A stretch of DNA of 64,000 nt from RH2-MAG17b sp050745265 (lineage in GTDB: Bacteria; Acidobacteriota; Terriglobia; UBA7540), in the NCBI GenBank assembly GCA_050745265.1, contig JBOGKE010000105.1, positions 1 through 64,000 on the forward strand. The letters are read 5' to 3'. The position numbers and the translations under genes are program-made. Positions within the stretch are counted from its first letter, which is position 1, and each line of letters starts with the position of its first letter. Below, piece by piece: positions 52,704 to 61,686 of the stretch. Below the pieces are notes generated by a model. It searched no databases, had not been told where the DNA came from, and was given only the letters and a program-made list of their open reading frames with translations.

Positions 52704-52712
52704 TCCTCCAGG

Positions 52713-52742
52713 ATTATAAGAACCGCCTGCGAAGGCCGTCAA
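52713..52742 (-). promoter_or_regulatory. Sigma-70 promoter that implies a nearly leaderless VWFA mRNA
   Basis: On the minus strand TTGACG (52742-52737) and TATAAT (52718-52713) are 18 bases apart. A start about seven bases later falls near 52706, leaving almost no leader before ATG 52703. A GGAGG sits directly against the ATG, too close for normal use. Confidence 0.55.
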
Positions 52743-52822
52743 GGAATGCGGCGGCGCTCGGCCAGCGCGCGTGCGAAATGCTCGCCGGCGGCATAAATCC
52801 GTGGGAAAATAGACGCCAAATT

Positions 52823-53335
52823 ATGGGACGCCGCAGAGCCATCGCCCTCGTGATCGTCAGCGTCTGGATCGGCTGGACGTTGTTTATGTGGTACGCCGCG
52901 ACGCGCAGCTTCCGCGCGGCGTCCGAAATCTGGCAAAAGCCGCAGCCGGAAGTCGCGCGGCTCTTGAAGCCGCTGGGCGAGTCCGCGTCGGTCGAACTGC
53001 TTCACCACTTCGCCGCGGAGGTGAACGCGGCGGATTTCCGCGCCTACGGCCTGGCCCAGATTCTGCTGGGTATTGCCCTCGCTTTACTCTTGTGGTGGCA
53101 AACGCCGCGCGATACCGCCGCATTCGTCATCACCTGTGTGATGCTGGCGCTGGTGGTGATCCTTGCGGCGATTATCGCGCCGGAGATCGCCTCCGTAGGG
53201 CGCAGGGTCGATTTCAACGCATCGCCGAAAGATATGGCGCACTTCTGGGCGCTGCACGGCGCTTACACCGGACTCGACGGAGCCAAGCTCCTGGCGGCGG
53301 TTTTCCTCGCCGTGCGATGGATTCTGATGGCCTGA
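52823..53335 (+). CDS. Predicted four-helix membrane protein (possible DUF4149-like)
   Basis: The ATG at 52823 gives 170 residues with four membrane helices: RAIALVIVSVWIGWTLFMWYA, LAQILLGIALALLLWW, AFVITCVMLALVVILAAIIAPEI and LAAVFLAVRWILM. The loops carry HHFAAEVNAADFRAYG and FNASPKDMAHFWALHGAYTGLDG. The pattern recalls the DUF4149/TMEM205 group, but I cannot confirm it. An in-frame ATG at 52778 would add 15 residues. The function is unknown. Confidence 0.65.
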   Translation: MGRRRAIALVIVSVWIGWTLFMWYAATRSFRAASEIWQKPQPEVARLLKPLGESASVELLHHFAAEVNAADFRAYGLAQILLGIALALLLWWQTPRDTAAFVITCVMLALVVILAAIIAPEIASVGRRVDFNASPKDMAHFWALHGAYTGLDGAKLLAAVFLAVRWILMA

Positions 53336-53484
53336 TCCGCGCCAGCGCGAAAAAGAGCAAACAAAAAAGCGGTGGCGTACATCACGAAAGGATAGGCGTA
53401 TAGCGCCGCTCGAGGAGCGGCATCCCGCCGGGTTGCTGCCGTTTCCGCAGAGCGAGACACCGCGAAGGGGCTCGCGCGCGATCG

Positions 53485-53512
53485 TTTCAACGGCGTCCCA
53501 CTAGCTTATACT
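53485..53512 (+). promoter_or_regulatory. Candidate promoter of the heptose operon
   Basis: TTTCAA (53485-53490) and TATACT (53507-53512) are 16 bases apart, about 29 bases upstream of the ATG at 53541. The five downstream genes are tightly packed and could be transcribed from here. Confidence 0.4.
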
Positions 53513-53540
53513 CTATCCAAGCTGGGATTTGCGAGTTTCC

Positions 53541-54635
53541 ATGGACCAAGAGCCGCAAAAGATACTCGTTCGATCGACGAATTGGATTGGCGACGCGGTG
53601 ATGTCGCTGCCCGCGGTTGAGGCGTTGCGCGCGAGGTTTCCCCGGGCCGAGCTGGTTCTCGTCTCGAAGCCGTGGGTCAGCGGCGTCTACGAACGCAGCG
53701 CTGCGGTTGACCGGCAGATCGTCTATGACTCGCAAGGCGAGCACCGTGGCTCGCGGGGATTTGCCCGATTGATTCGCCAGATTCGGGAGGAGCAGTTTGA
53801 TGCCGCGATCCTGCTGCAGAACGCCTTCCACGCCGCCTGGATGACTTGGCGGGCGCGAATCCCGGTTCGGATCGGCTACGCGCGCGATGGACGCGCGCCG
53901 CTGCTGACGCGTCCGGTCGACGCTCCGGGCCCGGCGGTCTACGGTCATCAGGCGTATTCCTATCTTCACCTGCTGTTCCGGGCGGGAATTATTTCGTCCC
54001 CTGAGCCGCCGCAGCCCTTCAACGAAATCCGACTTGAAACCGCCCCGGAAGAGCGAACCTGGGCGGTGCGGCGCCTGGAAGCTCTGGGAATTCAAGGGCC
54101 GCGGTTTTTAATCGGTTTGGCGCCCGGCGCTTCTTTCGGGCCCGCCAAGCGCTGGCCGCCAGCACGCTTCGCCGCGCTCGCCGACCGGCTGATCGAAGTT
54201 CTGAGCGCGGACGTGCTGATCTTCGGATCCGAAGCGGAAAGAGCGCTTGCCGAAGAGATCGCGGGCGCGATGGAGCACGTTCCGGTCATCGCCGCCGGGG
54301 ATGCGACCTTGCGCCAGTCGATGTCACTGCTCGAGCGCTGCCGGCTCGTGGTGACCAACGATTCCGGTCTCATGCACGTGGCCGCCGCGATGGGGCTGCC
54401 GGTGATCGCGATCTTCGGTTCCACCGACGCGCGGGCCACCGGACCGTTCGGCCCCTACGCCCGAGTCGTTCAGCATCCGGTGCCCTGCAACCCCTGCGGG
54501 CTGCGCGTGTGCCCGATCGACTTCCGCTGCATGGAGGGCGTGAGCGTGGCGATGGTTTATCGCGCCGCGCTCGAGATGGTTCGGCAGCTCGGCATCACGC
54601 ACGAGCGCGCCGCGGAAGACCGAGGGAAGCAATAG
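53541..54635 (+). CDS. waaF: Lipopolysaccharide heptosyltransferase II-like (GT9)
   Basis: The GT9 enzyme adds heptose from ADP-heptose to the LPS inner core on the cytoplasmic face of the inner membrane. From ATG 53541 (MDQEPQKILVRSTNWIGDAVMSLPAVEAL) there are 364 residues with two GT-B Rossmann domains. Recognisable parts are ILVRSTNWIGDAVMSLPA, IGLAPGASFGPAKRWPPARFA, VTNDSGLMHVAAAMGLPVIAIFGSTD, and the C-terminal HPVPCNPCGLRVCPIDFRCMEGVS, typical of WaaF. It heads a cluster with hldA-like, hldC-like and another GT9 gene. An in-frame TTG at 53529 would add four residues. Confidence 0.9.
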   Translation: MDQEPQKILVRSTNWIGDAVMSLPAVEALRARFPRAELVLVSKPWVSGVYERSAAVDRQIVYDSQGEHRGSRGFARLIRQIREEQFDAAILLQNAFHAAWMTWRARIPVRIGYARDGRAPLLTRPVDAPGPAVYGHQAYSYLHLLFRAGIISSPEPPQPFNEIRLETAPEERTWAVRRLEALGIQGPRFLIGLAPGASFGPAKRWPPARFAALADRLIEVLSADVLIFGSEAERALAEEIAGAMEHVPVIAAGDATLRQSMSLLERCRLVVTNDSGLMHVAAAMGLPVIAIFGSTDARATGPFGPYARVVQHPVPCNPCGLRVCPIDFRCMEGVSVAMVYRAALEMVRQLGITHERAAEDRGKQ

Positions 54636-54641
54636 CCTCAC

Positions 54642-55649
54642 ATGAATATTTCTCGCCGCGAGCGGGCCGCCCTCCTCGGCCTCATCGAGCGCTTTCACCG
54701 GCACAAGATCGTCGTCCTGGGCGATCTGGTGGCGGATGAATTCATTCACGCTGAGATTGCGCGGGTCTCGCGCGAAGCGCCGGTGCTCATCCTGCGCCAG
54801 CGCGAAAGGCGCATTGTGCCCGGCGGCGCGGCGAATGCTGCTAACAATCTCGCCGACCTCGGAGCGGACCTCGTGCTCCTCGGCGCGGTGGGGGAAGATC
54901 AGGCGGGAGGCGACCTGCTCCGCTACTTTCGGCAGAAAAAGGTGCCGACGCGGGGGGTGAAACGGGTGAAGGGCTACACCACTCCGGCTAAATCGCGGGT
55001 GCTCGGCGGGCTCGGCCACGGGCACATGCAGCAGATTGTGCGCGTTGACCGCGAGCCAACCCGGCCGCTCGATGCGCGTGTCCGGCGCAAGCTCGAGCGG
55101 CAAGCGCTTGTTCAGATGGCAGGCTCGTCAGCCGTGCTCATCTCGGATTATGGATATGGAGCCTGCGATGCGGCCGGCGCGCGCGCCCTGCAACTCCGCC
55201 GGCCGGGTACGCCCGTCGTGGTTGATTCCCGGTACAAAATCCTGAGCTATAACCACGTGACGGCATCGACCCCCAATGAGCCGGAAATGGAGGAAGCGTT
55301 CGGCGAGCGCGTCGGGACCGATCTCCACACGCTCCACCGGCTGGCCGCGCGCACGCTCGATTCGTGTTCGCTTCGCGCTTTACTGGTGACGCGCGGGCGC
55401 GAAGGAATGGTTCTGTATGAACCGCGCCGCGCGCCGGCCGCGCTGTCGATCTTCGGATCGGACCAGATCGCCGACGTCACGGGCGCGGGAGACACCGTGA
55501 TTGCGGCGTTCACCGTCAGCCTCGCCGCGGGCGCATCGTTCCGCCAAGCGGCCATGCTGGCGAATTGCGCCGGAGGTTTGGTGGTGATGAAGAGCGGGAC
55601 GGCGACGGTGACCTCGCGGGAGCTGGCTGAGGCGATTCGAAACGCATGA
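54642..55649 (+). CDS. Heptose 7-phosphate kinase-type PfkB kinase (HldE1-like)
   Basis: This 335-residue ribokinase-fold protein corresponds to the kinase half of HldE. It phosphorylates D-glycero-D-manno-heptose 7-phosphate on the way to ADP-heptose. Features are IVVLGDLVADEFIHAEIARVSREAPV, PGGAANAANNLADLGA and the C-terminal VTGAGDTVIAAFTVSLA with the catalytic Asp. The N-terminus deviates from the usual ISPEAPVPVV. It is followed, in a four-base overlap, by a separate nucleotidyltransferase, so HldE is split. A second HldE1-type kinase is encoded at 61687-62670. Confidence 0.87.
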   Translation: MNISRRERAALLGLIERFHRHKIVVLGDLVADEFIHAEIARVSREAPVLILRQRERRIVPGGAANAANNLADLGADLVLLGAVGEDQAGGDLLRYFRQKKVPTRGVKRVKGYTTPAKSRVLGGLGHGHMQQIVRVDREPTRPLDARVRRKLERQALVQMAGSSAVLISDYGYGACDAAGARALQLRRPGTPVVVDSRYKILSYNHVTASTPNEPEMEEAFGERVGTDLHTLHRLAARTLDSCSLRALLVTRGREGMVLYEPRRAPAALSIFGSDQIADVTGAGDTVIAAFTVSLAAGASFRQAAMLANCAGGLVVMKSGTATVTSRELAEAIRNA

Positions 55650-56128
55650 TCGGTAAGATCATTCCACGCTCGGAAACCGCCGCGCTGGGCGAAACGCTCC
55701 GCCGCGAAGGCCGCCGCATCGTGTTCGCCAACGGATGCTTCGATCTGCTGCACGTGGGCCACGTCCGCTATTTGCGCGAGGCCAAACGGCAGGGCGATGT
55801 TCTGGTGGTCGGCATCAACAGCGATCGCGCGGTTGCGGCTCTGAAAGGCCCCGGACGCCCCCTCATGCCCGAGGCGGGCCGCGCCGAGCTCGTGGCGGCG
55901 CTGGAGTTTGTGGATTACGTGATTGTCTTCGACGATCTCACCGCGGAAGGCATCCTCACCGACCTGCGCCCGAGCGTCCACTGTAAGGGAACCGACTACT
56001 CCGAGGCAACCGTCCCGGAGCGAGCCGTCATGGAACGGCTTGGTGGCGATGTACGGATCACCGGAGACCCGAAAACCCACTCCACCCGCGACATTCTGGC
56101 GGAGATCCGCCGGCGCTTCGAAAAATAG
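55646..56128 (+). CDS. hldC: Heptose 1-phosphate adenylyltransferase (HldE2/HldC-like)
   Basis: This 160-residue nucleotidyltransferase makes ADP-heptose from heptose 1-phosphate and ATP. The HxGH motif is in VFANGCFDLLHVGHVRYL, followed by LVVGINSDRAVAALKGPGRP, then a downstream catalytic region (YVIVFDDLTAEGIL, KGTDYSEATVPERAVMERLGG). The gene overlaps the kinase stop by four bases, so translation is coupled. The gmhA and gmhB genes for the remaining steps are not in this window. Confidence 0.9.
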   Translation: MIGKIIPRSETAALGETLRREGRRIVFANGCFDLLHVGHVRYLREAKRQGDVLVVGINSDRAVAALKGPGRPLMPEAGRAELVAALEFVDYVIVFDDLTAEGILTDLRPSVHCKGTDYSEATVPERAVMERLGGDVRITGDPKTHSTRDILAEIRRRFEK

Positions 56129-56160
56129 CGGGCAAAAAGTCCTTCAGTGCTTCTGATAAA

Positions 56161-57216
56161 ATGGCCAGAGTGCCAGAACGATTCCTGGTGATCCGGCTCA
56201 GCTCCATTGGAGATATTGTTCACGCACTTCCCGCCGTCTCGGCCCTCAGCGAAGCGCGTCCCGGCGCCCAGATCACCTGGGCCGTCGAGAGCCGTTACTC
56301 GGTGCTCCTGGACGGCAATCCTTCCGTTTATCGAGTTCTCAAGATCGACACGCTGGGGTGGCGAAAGCGATGGCGCTCCGCGAATACTCTGCGCGAGGTG
56401 ATTAGTTTCGTGCGCGACCTGCGGCGCGATCGCTACGATGCGGTGATCGACTTTCAGGGCCTGCTGAAGACCGGCGTGCTGGCGGCGCTTTCCCGCTCGC
56501 CGCGCCGCATCGGTTACGCGAAGTGGCGCCATCGCGAGCTGGGAGCGGGCCTCTTTTACAGCGAAGAAATTCCGCTTCGGGATACGGGCCATGTTATCGA
56601 AGAAAGCCTCGCGCTGGTTAAGGCGCTGGGCGCTCGCACCGGCTGCTGGCGTTTTCCTCTGCCGCGCCGCGAGGAGGACGAGCGGTACGTTGAGACCCGG
56701 CTCGGCGACATGAATGCCACGGCCTTTATCCTGGTGAGCCCGGGCGGCGGCTGGATCGCCAAGCGCTGGGGGCCAGAGAACTACGCTCGGCTGATCGCCC
56801 GCATGGGTGAGTCCGGCGCGACGCGCGATCTTGCTGTGGTGCTTACCGGCTCTACCTCTGAAGAGCGCGACATTCAGGCTATCCTCCAGCGCCGAGGCAA
56901 TCCGCGGTCCTACTACATGCAGGCAACCCTCGGACAATACATGGCGCTGGCTCGCCGCGCCCGCCTCTTCGTCGGAGGCGATACGGGCCCGATGCATCTC
57001 GCGGCCGCGCTTCGCGTGCCCGTGGTGGCGCTGATGGGTCCGACGAGCGCATCGCGCAATGGACCGTTCTCGTCGAGCGATATCGCCCTATCAAACAACG
57101 AGCCGGTGAACCATACGCGCAGAACCCGCGCGCAAACATACATGGAAGGCATTTCCGTTGACGAGGTAGTCGCCGCGGTGGAAGAACGGCTGGCCAGGGC
57201 CGATGAACGCCGATGA
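56161..57216 (+). CDS. waaC: Lipopolysaccharide heptosyltransferase I-like (GT9)
   Basis: The 351-residue GT9 enzyme begins FLVIRLSSIGDIVHALPAVSALSEARPGAQITWAVESRY, the typical start of heptosyltransferase I. It has VIDFQGLLKTGVLAALSRSPRRIGYA, LVSPGGGWIAKRWGPENYA and VGGDTGPMHLAAALRVPVVALMGPTS. It likely transfers the first heptose to Kdo-lipid A. It lies 32 bases after the hldC-like gene and overlaps the following methyltransferase gene by four bases. The donor could be a different sugar; the cluster makes ADP-heptose likely. Confidence 0.88.
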   Translation: MARVPERFLVIRLSSIGDIVHALPAVSALSEARPGAQITWAVESRYSVLLDGNPSVYRVLKIDTLGWRKRWRSANTLREVISFVRDLRRDRYDAVIDFQGLLKTGVLAALSRSPRRIGYAKWRHRELGAGLFYSEEIPLRDTGHVIEESLALVKALGARTGCWRFPLPRREEDERYVETRLGDMNATAFILVSPGGGWIAKRWGPENYARLIARMGESGATRDLAVVLTGSTSEERDIQAILQRRGNPRSYYMQATLGQYMALARRARLFVGGDTGPMHLAAALRVPVVALMGPTSASRNGPFSSSDIALSNNEPVNHTRRTRAQTYMEGISVDEVVAAVEERLARADERR

Positions 57217-57758
57217 GCGCTGGTTACGGCGGTTGGGCGGCGCGGTGGCGCGTGCCGCTGGGCTTTGCGTTCGCGCTGGCTTTCCTCATTTTGAGCCGGC
57301 CCACACGCGGCTGGCTCATCGGCGGCGGCGTGGTCGCGCTCGCAGGGCTCCTTCTCCGCGGCATCTCGGCGGGATATATTCAAAAAAACGAGTCGCTCGC
57401 CACCGCCGGCCCTTTCCGCTACACGCGAAATCCACTCTATCTCGGCAGCTTTATTCTCGGAGCAGGCTTTGTGGCGGCGGCGGCATCTGCCGCGCTTGCG
57501 ATTGCCTTTATCGTGCTATTTGTATTGATCTACGTTCCGGTGATGCGGCGCGAAAAAGCTTACCTGCAGCATCGGTTCGGCGAGGAGTATGATCGTTATG
57601 CGCGCCAAACGCCGCTCTTCTTCCCTGTGCCGGGTCGCGGGGCGAGCGGCGAAGCGAAATTCCAGTGGAAGCAGTACTGGAAAAATCGCGAATACGAGGC
57701 GGCAGCGGGATGGGCCGCAATACTTCTGTTTCTGATCATCAAGCTGATGCTGCGATAA
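57213..57758 (+). CDS. Isoprenylcysteine carboxyl methyltransferase-like membrane protein
   Basis: This 181-residue protein has about four membrane helices and the ICMT/PEMT family signature GPFRYTRNPLYLGSFILGAG plus EKAYLQHRFGEEYDRYARQTPLFFP, which bind S-adenosylmethionine. Bacterial members methylate small lipids or isoprenoid groups; the substrate is unknown. It overlaps the upstream heptosyltransferase gene (ATGA) and ends the operon that started at 53541. The C-terminal 40 residues include KFQWKQYWKNREYEAAAGW and a last helix. Confidence 0.85.
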   Translation: MSAGYGGWAARWRVPLGFAFALAFLILSRPTRGWLIGGGVVALAGLLLRGISAGYIQKNESLATAGPFRYTRNPLYLGSFILGAGFVAAAASAALAIAFIVLFVLIYVPVMRREKAYLQHRFGEEYDRYARQTPLFFPVPGRGASGEAKFQWKQYWKNREYEAAAGWAAILLFLIIKLMLR

Positions 57759-57879
57759 TGCGCGAGTGATACCGACCGGGCTTCAGATTAGCGTCGTCGC
57801 GGCGCGCCGAAGCCGTACCGGACGCCGCCCGATGGCGCCGGTGAACGTTTGCGTCGCTCTCAGCGTCTAACCCGAGGAT

Positions 57880-58689
57880 ATGCGTTTTCGTCTTCTACAA
57901 CAGGCAGGACTATGTTTCGCGATCTTATTCCTGGTCAGCCCGGCCTTCACGCAGACGACTGCCGCAACGGTTCCGCAGCCTTTCATCCCGGGAGAGACGC
58001 TGACTTACAACGTGACGTGGTCTATTTTTCCCGCCGGCCAGGTGGTTGCCTCCGTGAAACAGATTGGAACAGGAGCAGACGACGCCTACGAGATTGATGC
58101 CAAGGCGAGGTCCAGTGGGTTCGTGTCGCTGCTCTATAACCTCGACAACCATTACCGGTCGGTCGTTGATCCGCGCACGCTGTGCTCGCGCTCGATCGAC
58201 AAAACCATCAATGAAGGCAGGCGCCACAAACAGACGCACATCACCTTTGACGGCGCCCAGCACGTCGCCATTCTCGACGAGCGCGACACGGCGAAGCCCA
58301 ATCATCCGCTGAAACACGCGGAAAACGCCATTCCCGGTTGTGTCGAGGATATCGTGACGGCGTTTTACTATCTGCGCCGCCAGCCGATGGAGGTGGGTGA
58401 TAAAATTGCGATTCCTGTCAACGACGGATCGAAGACTCATGACGTCGTCATCGACGTTCAGGCGCGCCAGCGTTTGCAAACGCCCCTCGGCCCGCGTTAT
58501 GCTTTTCGCCTCGAGCCCCGCGCTCTCGGCGACCTCTACAAAAAGAAGGGTCGCATGCTCATCTGGATGAGTGACGATCCCGCACGCCTTCCGCTTCGAA
58601 TCAAAGCCATGATGGTAGTCGGCACGATCAGCGGCACCCTCGAATCGGTGACCTACGCCCATCCGACGCCGCCGGCCGCAGGTCAATAG
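57880..58689 (+). CDS. Secreted DUF3108-domain protein
   Basis: This 269-residue protein has a signal peptide (MRFRLLQQAGLCFAILFLVSPAFTQ) followed by DUF3108 features: FIPGETLTYNVTWSIFPAGQVVASVKQ, YNLDNHYRSVVDPRTLCSRSIDKTINEGRRH, ENAIPGCVEDIVTAFYYLRRQPMEVGD, and LLIWMSDDPARLPLRIKAMMVVGTISGTLES-like strands at the end. Proteins of this family are periplasmic or outer-membrane associated and of unknown function. The gene is convergent with comEC, with 28 bases between the two stops. Confidence 0.88.
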   Translation: MRFRLLQQAGLCFAILFLVSPAFTQTTAATVPQPFIPGETLTYNVTWSIFPAGQVVASVKQIGTGADDAYEIDAKARSSGFVSLLYNLDNHYRSVVDPRTLCSRSIDKTINEGRRHKQTHITFDGAQHVAILDERDTAKPNHPLKHAENAIPGCVEDIVTAFYYLRRQPMEVGDKIAIPVNDGSKTHDVVIDVQARQRLQTPLGPRYAFRLEPRALGDLYKKKGRMLIWMSDDPARLPLRIKAMMVVGTISGTLESVTYAHPTPPAAGQ

Positions 58690-58717
58690 CACGGCCTCCC
58701 ACCAGCCACCGGTCAGC

Positions 58718-61315
58718 TCAACGCGGGTCGGAGGAGTAAGACCGGACCGCAATCACGCCGCCGGCCATCGAGACCGTTGTGGCTCCCGCGTCAGCAACCC
58801 GGAAGAGCCTTGGGCGAAGGGGATCAGGACGGGCATGGTCTCGAACGGTGAGCGCGGCTGTTCTGCTTAACCGCTGCGAAGCGTCGAGAACGACCGCGGG
58901 ATCCACGCGCGAGATCAGCTCGGGCCGGACGTCCGCAGCCGCTAAGACCGTGCTCGAGAGACGTGCCGTGCTCCGCAGGAGCTGCGCCTGGTCAGTGCGA
59001 TTGAGATCGGCTGCGAGAAGGATCGAGCCATCCGCATTGGTGATTCGAACCAGCATAGGCGTGCCCGTGCGGCGGCGCGCAGCGGAAGTTGCCGGAGCAT
59101 TCCAGAGGACTTCAACCTCGCTCTCCCCAAGGCGAATCGCGGCGCCGCGCTCCAAGTGCCGCACCGCCACTCCGTACGACTCCACTAGGCGGGCAATCGC
59201 GGCCGAATCGGCTCCGGGCGGAAGGTCGCCGTGCCAGAACTGCTTGACCCGGAAATTCCGCAGGATGGACGCAACTCCGTTCAGATGGTCGCCCGCGACA
59301 TCGGGCACAAGAAACACGTCAATGCTCTTAATGCCTCGCGACCAGAGATAGGGCGAGACAACGTTTTCGCCCGGATCCCATCGCCGGGAACGCAGGGGAT
59401 CTCCGCCCGCGAACCAGCGACGCCTTCCCCCGCCCGCGCCAATCAGCACCGTGGTTCGTCCCGGCAGCACAACAAAAAGTCCTTCACCGCCCCCGCAATC
59501 AAGCTGGGTAGCTTCAAACACACCCGCGGGAACTCGCGGACGGAATGGATGCAGCGCGATCAGGATTCCGAACACCGCGGCGCCGAATCCCGAGGCTCGA
59601 AGCGTCGCGCGGTGGAAGCGAAATCCGTACGCCGCAAGGATCAGCGCGATAGCGAAAGCCGCGGCTACCCATAAGGGAGGCGCAGGAACGCGGAAGGAGA
59701 GCCAGTGCGGCAGGCGCGGTAATTCAGTAAGCGCGAAAAGGGCCTTCATAATCACGGCCAGCAGCTTTGCGGGAAATGCGGCGAGCGCGGTGCTGAACGC
59801 GCCCAGCACCGCCACCGGCGCCGCGATTGCGAGCAGGATGGTCATGAGCGGCACGGCCAGCGCGTTGAGCCCGATTCCCGCCAGTGTGACGCGGTGAAAG
59901 ATCTCTGTCATCGGAAGCAGCAGGCCCAACTGAAGCACGGCCGAGAAGACGATGAGGTCTGCCAGCCAGATCGAAACCCGCAGCGCTGCCGAAACTCCCT
60001 TGAGAGCACGACGCTCGCCGAGCGCGGGAAAAATCCCGCCGAGCAGCGCCGCAGTATCGCGAGCGTCCAGGCGAAACTGCGCCGCGCGCGGTGCGAAAGC
60101 GATGTCGCGGGCGGGATCATCGAGTGCTCGAAGAGCGCGGCGGTACGGTTCCGTGAGCCGCTCGAGCGCCGGCCCCGCGAGCCCGGCGATAAGCAAGGCG
60201 GCGGCGAACGAAAGCTGAAATCCCGAATCGAAAAGCCAGGCGGGCCGTCGGAAGAGGAGCACGAGCGCGGCAATGCCGATCGCGTTCAGCGCCGGCTGAT
60301 CGCGGTCGAGGAGCCTTGCCAGCAGGTAAGCCCCGATCATGAGAGAAGCGCGCAGCGTGGGAGCGCGCTGCTCGACGAGCGCTGCGTAAACACACAGAAA
60401 TGCGAGCAGCAGCGCCACGCGCCGCGTCTCGCGCAGGCGAAGCAAGCGCAGCAGGCCTTCGGCCAGCAGAACCAGCAAGCCTACGTGCAGGCCGGCCACC
60501 ACCAGCAGATGATATAGGCCGCTTTTTCGAAAACCCTCAATCGTGCCCGTGTCGAGCGAAGAACGGTCTCCCAGCAGAATGGCCTTCAGCACCGCGCCGT
60601 CACGGCCCTCAAGCGACCAAGGCGGATACAGCCGGTCGATTCCGGCCGTAAGCCGCTCGCGAACGCCTTCAATTGTCCGCCGGAGCAGAGGCGACTTCGG
60701 ACCGGGAATCTTCTGAACGCCGGCCGCCCCATCGACGACGCCCTGCCAATAGATGTCCTGAATGGATTCGATCCAGCGCCGGTAATCGAAGCCGCCCGGG
60801 TTCTGATCGTCTTGAGGCGGTTTGAGACGAGCCCGGGCGCGAATCGTCTCTCCGTAGTGCAGATCGAGAGCTTCCGCCGGGAGGGGCGAATTCTCGCCGC
60901 TAAGAACACGAAGCCGGATTTTACCGCTGGCCGCGCGCGTTTTGACCCCATCGGAAATTTGTGATACCGACAGATCGAACTGGACTCCGTACGGCATCGC
61001 GAGCGGATTCGTCGCGATGATTCCTTGTACAAGCAAAGGGCGATCGAGCCTCAAGCCCCAGGAACCGAGCCGGCTGATATGATCTGCCGGAAACCGGTTC
61101 TGAAACAGCCGCAGGGCCGCCGCGCCCGCAAATGCGAACCCCGCCAGCACAAGCACTCCGGCCACGAACAGTCGGTTGCGGCGAACCGACAGGAAGGCAA
61201 GCACAAGGCAGGCCGCGCCAGCCGCAAGCAGCGCCGCGAAATTCCCGCCGGTTGATTCTGCAACCAGGATGCCAAGCGCGAAAGCCAGCGCCAGCAAAAG
61301 CACCGGGCTCTTCAT
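58718..61315 (-). CDS. comEC: ComEC/Rec2-family DNA-uptake channel protein
   Basis: ComEC moves single-stranded DNA across the inner membrane in natural transformation. The 865-residue protein has two N-terminal helices, a DUF4131 OB-like domain (about 90-220), the multi-helix Competence domain (GLYHLLVVAGLHVGLLVLLAEGLLRLLRL...LRASLMIGAYLLARLLDRDQPALNAIG), and a C-terminal metallo-beta-lactamase-like domain. There the metal motif is altered: the usual SHxHxDH is read as VPDVAGDHLNG, which lacks the first histidine(s), and the glycine-rich loop is VLIGAGG. Nuclease activity may therefore be lost, while the channel looks intact. Confidence 0.9.
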   Translation of the reverse strand: MKSPVLLLALAFALGILVAESTGGNFAALLAAGAACLVLAFLSVRRNRLFVAGVLVLAGFAFAGAAALRLFQNRFPADHISRLGSWGLRLDRPLLVQGIIATNPLAMPYGVQFDLSVSQISDGVKTRAASGKIRLRVLSGENSPLPAEALDLHYGETIRARARLKPPQDDQNPGGFDYRRWIESIQDIYWQGVVDGAAGVQKIPGPKSPLLRRTIEGVRERLTAGIDRLYPPWSLEGRDGAVLKAILLGDRSSLDTGTIEGFRKSGLYHLLVVAGLHVGLLVLLAEGLLRLLRLRETRRVALLLAFLCVYAALVEQRAPTLRASLMIGAYLLARLLDRDQPALNAIGIAALVLLFRRPAWLFDSGFQLSFAAALLIAGLAGPALERLTEPYRRALRALDDPARDIAFAPRAAQFRLDARDTAALLGGIFPALGERRALKGVSAALRVSIWLADLIVFSAVLQLGLLLPMTEIFHRVTLAGIGLNALAVPLMTILLAIAAPVAVLGAFSTALAAFPAKLLAVIMKALFALTELPRLPHWLSFRVPAPPLWVAAAFAIALILAAYGFRFHRATLRASGFGAAVFGILIALHPFRPRVPAGVFEATQLDCGGGEGLFVVLPGRTTVLIGAGGGRRRWFAGGDPLRSRRWDPGENVVSPYLWSRGIKSIDVFLVPDVAGDHLNGVASILRNFRVKQFWHGDLPPGADSAAIARLVESYGVAVRHLERGAAIRLGESEVEVLWNAPATSAARRRTGTPMLVRITNADGSILLAADLNRTDQAQLLRSTARLSSTVLAAADVRPELISRVDPAVVLDASQRLSRTAALTVRDHARPDPLRPRLFRVADAGATTVSMAGGVIAVRSYSSDPR

Positions 61316-61686
61316 ACGTGCGTTTCAATATACAACAGGATTCGATCAGCACGTATGGTCGCGCGGGAGGCGGACATTTCGGGGGAGCGATTGGCGCGTG
61401 CCGAGCCAACCACCAAAAGCCGCGGAGAGAGGTAGCGCAACGCGGCGCAGCGGCCGCAACCAAGGGGCATGTCATCCTGAGCGTAGCGAAGCAATTTGGG
61501 GAAAAGCAGATTCTTCACTGCGCTCAGAATGACACGACCCGAAATGTTTGCCCATACAAACAGGAATTTACAGGTTTGCAATGCAGAGTTGTTGCTAAAG
61601 TCTTTCCGATGCAGAGACTTAAAGCCGCGGAGTTAAAGAGCAACCTGCGTTGCCAGAGGGTCAATGGCGGCGACACGGACAACGGG
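61316..61686. other. 371-base gap with a REP-type palindrome and no gene
   Basis: The gap separates the comEC start from the kinase gene end. A repeat at 61471-61533 begins GTCATCCTGAGCG and ends with its near-complement CGCTCAGAATGAC (one mismatch), a common class of interspersed palindrome. A CGTCATTCTGAGGAA fragment at 22027-22040 may be a remnant of the same family. No ORF with a ribosome binding site is evident. Confidence 0.6.
61471..61533. repeat. REP-type palindrome (GTCATCCTGAGCG family)
   Basis: The 63-base element has 13-base arms with one mismatch. It lies upstream of comEC on the other side of the gap from the kinase gene. Its family is widely dispersed in bacterial genomes. Confidence 0.65.
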
